Shown here piece after piece: positions 58,788 to 64,000 of a stretch of 64,000 nt of DNA. A model generated the notes under the pieces. The model was not told the origin of the DNA. It saw only the letters and a list, made by a program, of their open reading frames with translations, and ran no database searches. The position numbers and the translations under genes are program-made. Origin of the DNA: Pseudomonas sessilinigenes (GTDB taxonomy: Bacteria > Pseudomonadota > Gammaproteobacteria > Pseudomonadales > Pseudomonadaceae); contig NZ_CP027706.1 of NCBI RefSeq assembly GCF_003850565.1, forward strand, positions 5,580,001 to 5,644,000. Reading direction: 5' to 3'. The first letter of the stretch is position 1. Each line of letters opens with the position of its first letter.

Positions 58788-59480
58788 ATGCGCACCATCG
58801 GCCTGCTTGGCGGCATGAGCTGGGAATCCAGCGCCGAATACTATCGCCTGATCAATCAGCAGGTACGTGACCGGCTGGGGCCGCTGCGTTCGGCGCGGTT
58901 GCTAATGTACAGCCTCGACTTCGGCCCTGTCGAACAGGCCCAGCATGCCGGGCGCTGGGACGATGCGGCGGCGATCCTGGTGGATGGTGCCCGACGCTTG
59001 CAGGCCGGTGGCGCCGACTGCGTGCTGCTCTGTACCAACACCATGCACAAGGTGGCGCACCAGATCCAGGCCGCCATCGAGGTGCCCTTCCTGCATATCG
59101 CCGATGCCACCGCCCAGGCCGCGCTGGACGCCGGCACCCTGCGGGTGGGCCTGCTGGGCACCGCCTTCAGTATGGAGCAGGAGTTTCTCAAGAGCCGCCT
59201 GGCCGGCCATGGCCTGCAGGTGCTGGTGCCCGATGCGCCGCAGCGCCAACAGGTGCACCGGATCATCTACGAACAGTTGTGCGTGGGCATCATCAGCGAA
59301 GCGTCGCGCCAGGTGTATCAGCAGGTGATCGATTCGTTGCAGGCCCAGGGCGCCCAGGCGGTGATCCTGGGCTGCACCGAGATCGGCCTGTTGCTCAAGC
59401 CCGAGCACAGTCCCCTGCCCCTGCTCGACAGCACCGAGTTGCATGCCCGGGCAGCGGTGGCCTTCGCCCTGGGGGATTGA
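58788..59480 (+). CDS. Aspartate/glutamate racemase family protein
   Basis: This 230-residue cytoplasmic enzyme belongs to the Asp/Glu racemase superfamily. It starts GLLGGMSWESSAEYY, the family N-terminal signature, and carries the two catalytic cysteines in VLLCTNTMHKVAH (near residue 83) and AVILGCTEIGLLL (near 196). GAGGAG precedes the ATG. A TTG two codons earlier is not needed. The likely reaction is conversion between L- and D-aspartate or glutamate, but the family includes amino-acid racemases of wider range. Divergent from the AraC regulator. Confidence 0.93.
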   Translation: MRTIGLLGGMSWESSAEYYRLINQQVRDRLGPLRSARLLMYSLDFGPVEQAQHAGRWDDAAAILVDGARRLQAGGADCVLLCTNTMHKVAHQIQAAIEVPFLHIADATAQAALDAGTLRVGLLGTAFSMEQEFLKSRLAGHGLQVLVPDAPQRQQVHRIIYEQLCVGIISEASRQVYQQVIDSLQAQGAQAVILGCTEIGLLLKPEHSPLPLLDSTELHARAAVAFALGD

Positions 59481-59518
59481 CCCACAGCGCCGCCCCGAGT
59501 GTTTCGAAAGGCACAAGC

Positions 59519-59556
59519 GCGGCAGCGACGCCCCCATCGGGGCCGAGCGCTGCCGC
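59519..59556. terminator. Hairpin between convergent racemase and GNAT genes
   Basis: GCGGCAGCG (59519-59527) and CGCTGCCGC (59548-59556) form a perfect 9-bp outer stem; inside, GCCCC and GGGGC add a second stem. It sits 38 bp after the racemase stop and 20 bp before the convergent gene's end. No T-run. Confidence 0.5.
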
Positions 59557-59575
59557 AGCCGACGGCAAGGATGAG

Positions 59576-60094
59576 TCAGGCCGGGCGCCGCAGGCGGGCC
59601 ATGCTCAGCACATCGATAAACTGGCCGCCACGCACCGCGTAATCACGCAGGCGGCCTTCGCTCTCGAAGCCGAACTTCTGATACAGGCCGATGGCCGGCA
59701 GGTTGTCGGCATACACCGTGAGATCGACCCGGTGCACGTTCATCCAGTTGTCCGCCACCTCCAGCACCGCCGCCAGCAGTCGGCTGCCGATGCCCTGGCG
59801 CTGCCACTCCGGCGACACACCCATGCCGATGCTCGCGCAATGGGCGCGGCGCACCCGGGCCATCTGCTCCAGGCTGCAGCTGCCGATCACCGTGCCCTGA
59901 TGCAGGGCCACCAGGGACACCAGGCGCTCGTTGTCAGCCCGCTGGATCAGGCGCTGGCGCCACAGCTCGCGGGACTGATAAGGCATCTGCAGGGTCTGGG
60001 CCGCCACACTGGGCGTGCTGTACAGCACGGTCAGCCCGTCGACATGGGCTTCGGTGGCGCGCTCGATGATGATCCGGGGGTGGTCGTTGGCCAT
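59576..60094 (-). CDS. GNAT-family N-acetyltransferase
   Basis: This 172-residue acetyl-CoA-dependent transferase opens with PRIIIERATEAHVDGLTVLY. The acetyl-CoA motif is SIGMGVSPEWQRQGIGSRLL (RQGIG corresponds to the R/QxxGxG/A loop). Motif B includes VDLTVYADNLPAIGLYQKFGF. The Met at 60094 gives the family N-terminus; the reading frame stays open to 60163. The substrate is unknown. It is probably monocistronic. Confidence 0.9.
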   Translation of the reverse strand: MANDHPRIIIERATEAHVDGLTVLYSTPSVAAQTLQMPYQSRELWRQRLIQRADNERLVSLVALHQGTVIGSCSLEQMARVRRAHCASIGMGVSPEWQRQGIGSRLLAAVLEVADNWMNVHRVDLTVYADNLPAIGLYQKFGFESEGRLRDYAVRGGQFIDVLSMARLRRPA

Positions 60095-60354
60095 GGTGCA
60101 GTCGTCATTGCTATACAAATGGCCACCGAGTGTAAAACTCCCAAAGCTATTCTGGCCAGGCAAGTGAATGCCAGATTGCCTGTATGGCGACGTGGGATGT
60201 TCCGATACAGGCTTGCACTTGAGCTTCAGCGCAAAACCAACCAGCTCCCGTGGCGACGGCTACAACTGCGTACGACACCCCACCCTCCGGCAAGGTGCCG
60301 CCGATCAATGGGCAGCCTGCGAGCACGTCGAAACACTCCAACCATGAATGGCCC

Positions 60355-61332
60355 TTAGACAAACCACTCCTGGCGCTCGGTGAAGGTGTGCAGTATCAGG
60401 TCGACCAATTGCTGCACCTGTTCCTCATGCTCTACTTCGGCGTTCACCGCCAGCCAGGCGCGACGTTGCATGTGTTCGTTGAACAACCCGGGCAAGGCCG
60501 TGAGGCCACGGTCGAAACGGCTGATGTACTGCGGCAGCAGGCCGATGCAGGCGCTGCAACGGATCATTTCCAGCATCAGCTCATAGGAATGCACATGCAC
60601 CACCCCGGCCAACCGCTGCTCCACCAGGCTGTTCCAGGGCCGAAAGGGTTCGATCTGGCGATCGTGCTGCCACTGCACCAGCATGTAGTCGGTCAGGTCA
60701 TCGAGGCTGTCAGGGCGCGCAGCGACTCGGGAGTAGCGCTTGGCGATATGCGGCAAATAACCGATGCGCGCCAGGGGCTGGGGCTCGCGGATCGCGAAAC
60801 TGGGGCCCGGCAGCGGGGAATCCTCGGCGGCCAGCCACAGCACCAGGTCGGCGCTCAGGGCACGCAGCGACAGATCGCTGTCAATGGAAATGATCTCCAG
60901 GCGTGCGCTGGCATTGCGCCGCAACAAGGCGATCAGGTCGCGCCCAAGAATGTCGTGCAGGATGGTTTCCGCAACAGCCAGGCGGATCAGGGGCTGCTCC
61001 ACCACTGGCAAGCGTCGCTGGTGCGCCAGGGCGATCAATTGCGCCTGCAGTTGCAGGCCCTCACGGCTCAGGCTCAGGGCGTTGCCCTGGTAGCAGAACA
61101 GCGAGCGCCGCAAGTGTTCCTCCAACAAGGCCAATTGCTTGCGCAATAGCGTGGCCTTGATGTTCAGGCTGCGGGCGGCCTGCATGAAGCAACCGCAGCG
61201 GGCACTGACCAGAAAATACTGGGCGACCTCAGGATCGATCCCGGCGGCCAGGGCCAGCCAGGCTTCCCGGGGTTCCTGGGGAACGGTGTAGGGCGCGCCC
61301 CCCAGGAGTGGAGCAGGTTCGAGAAATGACAT
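60355..61332 (-). CDS. Atypical LysR-type regulator
   Basis: This 325-residue protein has an N-terminal extension of about 30 residues before a winged-helix of LysR type: VAQYFLVSARCGCFMQAARS and IKATLLRKQLALLEEHLRRS match the HTH and dimer helix. A periplasmic-binding-like effector domain follows (LIRLAVAETILHDILGRDL near 115). It has Cys residues in the HTH (CGC). GGGAG lies before the ATG; the frame is open 47 codons upstream without support. It lies 153 bp downstream of the isomerase gene on the same strand and may regulate that unit. Confidence 0.8.
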   Translation of the reverse strand: MSFLEPAPLLGGAPYTVPQEPREAWLALAAGIDPEVAQYFLVSARCGCFMQAARSLNIKATLLRKQLALLEEHLRRSLFCYQGNALSLSREGLQLQAQLIALAHQRRLPVVEQPLIRLAVAETILHDILGRDLIALLRRNASARLEIISIDSDLSLRALSADLVLWLAAEDSPLPGPSFAIREPQPLARIGYLPHIAKRYSRVAARPDSLDDLTDYMLVQWQHDRQIEPFRPWNSLVEQRLAGVVHVHSYELMLEMIRCSACIGLLPQYISRFDRGLTALPGLFNEHMQRRAWLAVNAEVEHEEQVQQLVDLILHTFTERQEWFV

Positions 61333-61485
61333 CGATGACTCCCTGTCTTGTTGACTGTTGCTTCCTTGGCTTGCGCCGGTATTGGCGGTCGTAGGCCCGC
61401 CGTCGAGAGGACATGGGGAGAGGGCCGGCGCCGAGCCTCGCAAGATGGCCGGCGCCGCTTGTGCCGCTCCCACATGGGCCGTTTT

Positions 61486-62442
61486 CTACAGTTTTTCCTC
61501 CAGGACCTGGTTGAGCACTGCACCGTCGATGCTCAGGGTCGCCGTATTGAGCATGCCTTCCAGGTATGCCTTGGCGATCTGTTCCTGACGTTGGGCACGC
61601 AGGGCCTGGGTCAGCTGGTCACGCAACTCATCCAGGCTGGCAGTGCGTGCCGGCTGCTGCTCGGTGAGCTTGAGCACATGAAAGCCCGCCGCGCTCTGCA
61701 CCACCTCGGAAACCCCACCCACCTTGAGCCGGGCCACTGCGCCACGTACTTCCGGTACCAATTGCTGCAAGGGCTGCAGGCCCGAGTCCCCACCGCGCTG
61801 GGCTGTGCCCGGGTCCTGGGAGTACTGCGCGGCCAGGGCCGCGAACTCGGCCGGGGCCGCCTGCGCCTTCTTGCTCAGTTCCTGGGCCAGGCGCCGCACT
61901 TGCTCCAGCGCCTGGGGCTCGTTGACCGCCAGGAAGATCTGGCTGACCCGGTACAACGGTGGGGTCTGCCAGGCCGACTTGCCGCTGTCATAGGCCTGTT
62001 GCAACTCGGCCGCACTGGGGTAGTCCGCCGGTACCTGGCTGACCGACTGCAAATAGTCGCGAAAGACGATCTGCTCGGTGGCTGCGCGCGTCTGCTGCTC
62101 CACGTCCGGACGTTGGCGCCAGCCTTGGGCATCGGCCTGCTCGAGTACCGCCTTCTCCGCCAGGCGCGAGCGAATCCAGGCCTCCAGGGCCGGGCGATTG
62201 GCTCGCAGTTGCTGGCCGGACGCCTCGGGCAGGCTGGCGAACAGGGCCTTGAGCTCCGTTGCCGCGACCTGCTGGGAGCCCAGGCGCGCCACCGCCGGGC
62301 CACTGGCCTGGGACTGTTGCAGCAGCGCCGATGCCGGCTGCTGTGCCGCCACCGGGTCGCTGCCCGGCCGCAAGGCCAGCCCCAGCGCCAGGCCGAGCAA
62401 GGTCAGTGCCCCGGCACCGACCACCAGGGTCGGCTTCTTCAC
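61486..62442 (-). CDS. Peptidyl-prolyl cis-trans isomerase, PpiC/SurA type
   Basis: This 318-residue periplasmic foldase has a signal anchor (TLVVGAGALTLLGLALGLAL), a SurA-like N-terminal helical domain (about 50-140) and a parvulin/PpiC domain (about 140-265) with YRVSQIFLAVN, EFAALAAQYSQDPGTAQRGG and VVQSAAGFHVLKL. It would help fold exported proteins, perhaps the porin of the same unit. Its start overlaps the YbjN gene's stop by 4 bp. Confidence 0.88.
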   Translation of the reverse strand: MKKPTLVVGAGALTLLGLALGLALRPGSDPVAAQQPASALLQQSQASGPAVARLGSQQVAATELKALFASLPEASGQQLRANRPALEAWIRSRLAEKAVLEQADAQGWRQRPDVEQQTRAATEQIVFRDYLQSVSQVPADYPSAAELQQAYDSGKSAWQTPPLYRVSQIFLAVNEPQALEQVRRLAQELSKKAQAAPAEFAALAAQYSQDPGTAQRGGDSGLQPLQQLVPEVRGAVARLKVGGVSEVVQSAAGFHVLKLTEQQPARTASLDELRDQLTQALRAQRQEQIAKAYLEGMLNTATLSIDGAVLNQVLEEKL

Positions 62443-62933
62443 AGGGCCGCTACCTCTTCAGCACTGGCAGGTTGCGGCGCATCGCCCTGTTCGGCCTGGG
62501 CCTGCAGGCGAGCGGCCTGCTGGCTGTACTCGCGCAGGTAGACGATGAACTCCTGGAGCAGGCGATCCCACAGCTCCAGCTGGCTGCGCAGGTGAGTGTC
62601 ACTGACCCCGGCCACCACCACATCCATCTCCATCACCAGGAATTCACCCTGCAGCGACAACCGGGCGAAGCGCCGCGAAGCATTCCACAACTCGGCCAGC
62701 CCGGCCGGCAGCTCGCCCTGGACCCGCAGGGCGCAGCTGTAGGTGAAGTCCACATAGTGTCCCGACTCCCCCGCCGGATTGCCGAAACGCACGGCATAGC
62801 CGATGCCCTGGCTGGCACTGAGCAACTGCACGATGCCGTTCTGCTCGGTCTGGTTGACCCTGTAGCCGGCGCCTTGCAAAAGCTCGGTCAGGCTGTCGGT
62901 GGTTACGCTGGTAATCAAGGTTGCTTGAGTCAT
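62439..62933 (-). CDS. YbjN-domain protein
   Basis: This 164-residue cytoplasmic protein contains a YbjN-like domain (type III chaperone-like fold): LITSVTTDSLTELLQGAGYR, a central strand set VDFTYSCALRV, and LWNASRRFARLSLQ. A Gln/Ala-rich tail follows. ATG 62933 was chosen as start; ATG 62939 two codons upstream is nearly as good, since AAGGAAG lies 2-3 bases from it and about 9 from the other. It couples to the isomerase gene by overlap and follows the coiled-coil gene by 20 bp. Function unknown. Confidence 0.75.
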   Translation of the reverse strand: MTQATLITSVTTDSLTELLQGAGYRVNQTEQNGIVQLLSASQGIGYAVRFGNPAGESGHYVDFTYSCALRVQGELPAGLAELWNASRRFARLSLQGEFLVMEMDVVVAGVSDTHLRSQLELWDRLLQEFIVYLREYSQQAARLQAQAEQGDAPQPASAEEVAAL

Positions 62934-62953
62934 GTTCATATCTTCCTTGGTAA

Positions 62954-63601
62954 TCAATGAGCGCTCGCCGCCCGGGGAGCGTCGAACTGAGTCTGGTACA
63001 GGTCATCACCGAAGCCCTGGGCCAATTCCTCGAACTTGACCCTAGCACTGCCAGCGAAAGGCTGACGGATCTTCACCACCTCGGCCACGTCGATCTTCTC
63101 GTAGGCGGTGAGGATTTCCTTGGCGATGCCATACATTTGCTGATTCTTGACCGCACATTGCTGCACTTGTGTGTCACGTTCGTTCAATTGCGCCTGGAGC
63201 TTGGCGCGCTCCGCTTCCTTGCCGCGGGCCAGCACCAGCAGTTCGTCGTAGGCTTTCTTGAATTTTCCCAGCTGCTCGCTGTTGGCCACAGCCTGGGCCT
63301 GGGCCTGGCTCTGCAGGTTCTGCTGCTGGCCCGCCAGTTGCTCGGCCACGCCGCGGACCTTGGCCAGTTCGGCGCTCAGTTGCTTGACCTGGGCCTGGGC
63401 CTCCTTGGCCGCATTCTCGGCGGCCAGCCGCGCGGCGGCCGCCTGCGCCTGCTCGCTCTGCAAGGCCTGCAGTTGCTGGGTGGTGCTGCGCAACTGGGTA
63501 CGCAAGCGCTCCTCCATGCCCTCGGCCGTGGCGCTCGCGCTGGCCAACACGCCACAGGCCAGCAACAGGCCCAGGGCCCCTGCCCTTGTCCGGCTGTTCA
63601 T
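62954..63601 (-). CDS. Periplasmic coiled-coil protein
   Basis: This 215-residue protein has a Sec signal (GALGLLLACGVLASASATA) and a long Ala/Gln-rich coiled coil (about residues 30-140, e.g. QLSAELAKVRGVAEQLAGQQ), then a C-terminal part with YGIAKEILTAYEKIDVAEVV and FEELAQGFGDDLYQ. The start with GGGAGG at 6 bases is preferred over one two codons upstream. Relatives are sometimes mislabelled as DNA repair proteins. Its signal argues for the periplasm. It lies between the porin and YbjN genes, so it may be a scaffold or spacer for the porin system. Confidence 0.78.
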   Translation of the reverse strand: MNSRTRAGALGLLLACGVLASASATAEGMEERLRTQLRSTTQQLQALQSEQAQAAAARLAAENAAKEAQAQVKQLSAELAKVRGVAEQLAGQQQNLQSQAQAQAVANSEQLGKFKKAYDELLVLARGKEAERAKLQAQLNERDTQVQQCAVKNQQMYGIAKEILTAYEKIDVAEVVKIRQPFAGSARVKFEELAQGFGDDLYQTQFDAPRAASAH

Positions 63602-63618
63602 AACCATCCTCCCTGCGC

Positions 63619-64000
63619 TTAGAAGCGCGTGTTGAGTTCTAGCTGCATGACGTCGACTTCATAACGCGGCCCATAGACTTGCGATGCGCTCATGTAGCGG
63701 GCCGTGGCGTAGATGTTCTTGTCGATGCCGTAGTTGCCGCCCAGGAAGTAGCCCTTGGCGTTGGTGCCCCCCAGGTGGAACGAAGAGTCGTTGAAACCGT
63801 CGGGCAAGGCATCGGGCTGGATGTACTTGTAGCCAGCCAGCAGGTTCCAGTCGCCGGCCTTCTTCATTTCCAGGGCGTTGCCCAGGGTGAACTGCAGCAT
63901 CAGCGCATTGGCGCCGCTCTCGAACTCGCCATTGCGATTGATGTTGTTGACGATCTGGCCTTCGCTGCGCTTGAGCATTTCGGCCTTGTCGTAGGCCAGG
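63619..64000 (-). CDS. Putative porin (Porin_5 type), C-terminal part; gene runs off the window
   Basis: The frame is open to the window edge and its C-terminal 126 residues are visible, so its start lies beyond 64000. Alternating strands such as LLAGYKYIQPDALPD, KGYFLGGNYGIDKNIYATAR and the final YEVDVMQLELNTRF (terminal Phe) mark an outer-membrane beta-barrel, resembling the Porin_5 family of putative porins. The substrate is unknown. It is co-directional with the coiled-coil, YbjN and isomerase genes, 17 bp upstream of the first. Confidence 0.8.
   Translation of the reverse strand, partial: LAYDKAEMLKRSEGQIVNNINRNGEFESGANALMLQFTLGNALEMKKAGDWNLLAGYKYIQPDALPDGFNDSSFHLGGTNAKGYFLGGNYGIDKNIYATARYMSASQVYGPRYEVDVMQLELNTRF

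Overview
The window looks like a chromosomal segment from a Pseudomonas of the P. fluorescens / P. protegens / P. chlororaphis type. The coding DNA is GC-rich. The gene neighbourhoods match P. aeruginosa loci known to me: the trehalose/alpha-glucan clusters PA2151-2153 and PA2160-2165, the cyanide/low-oxygen cluster PA4129-4134, and muxABC-opmB. Several intergenic gaps carry short inverted repeats of the REP kind common in this species group. No rRNA, tRNA, CRISPR array, phage or insertion-sequence genes were recognised.

Layout. 0.4-3.5 kb: a chemoreceptor, an SRPBCC protein and a secreted NTF2-like protein. 3.6-8.7 kb: a copper-resistance operon, copA-copB-copC-copD followed by a DUF411 protein and a small YqaA/DedA-like membrane protein, behind a CopR-like box. 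9.3-20.1 kb (+): glgA-treZ-malQ-treY-DUF2934-glgX. 20.4-22.0 kb: a PIG-L-like protein with an altered metal motif and an alpha/beta hydrolase. 22.2-29.9 kb (-): glgE-treS-glgB. Together the two convergent gene sets encode trehalose synthesis and breakdown plus the GlgE route to branched alpha-glucan; no glgC or glgP lies in the window, which fits GlgE use.

30.1-33.8 kb: two small proteins, then ccoG and a MocR-type regulator. 34.0-36.5 kb: a likely orphan polymorphic-toxin remnant, a PoNi-like immunity protein and a small membrane protein. 36.6-39.6 kb (-): an SDR and an MHYT-GGDEF-EAL c-di-GMP enzyme. 40.0-49.1 kb (-): the tripartite RND pump muxABC-opmB. 49.3-52.9 kb: tpx, a strikingly AT-rich promoter patch, and a J-domain/DUF3829 pair. 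52.9-57.9 kb: a DUF3313 lipoprotein, DUF934 plus a siroheme nitrite/sulfite reductase, then divergently an orphan cbb3 oxidase subunit ccoN and a 72-residue membrane protein. The last three units and the ccoG/MocR pair are one contiguous cluster in P. aeruginosa; here about 20 kb of unrelated genes lie between the halves, and both halves have Anr-like dyads upstream.

57.9-60.1 kb: an AraC regulator divergent from an aspartate/glutamate racemase-family protein, and a GNAT acetyltransferase. 60.4-64.0 kb (-): an atypical LysR-like regulator downstream of a four-gene unit (putative porin, cut by the window end; periplasmic coiled-coil protein; YbjN protein; PpiC-type isomerase) that I cannot assign to a known pathway. 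It is one of the better candidates for an undescribed envelope system. Others are the J-domain/DUF3829 pair, the 72-aa partner of ccoN, and the toxin-remnant/immunity cluster.
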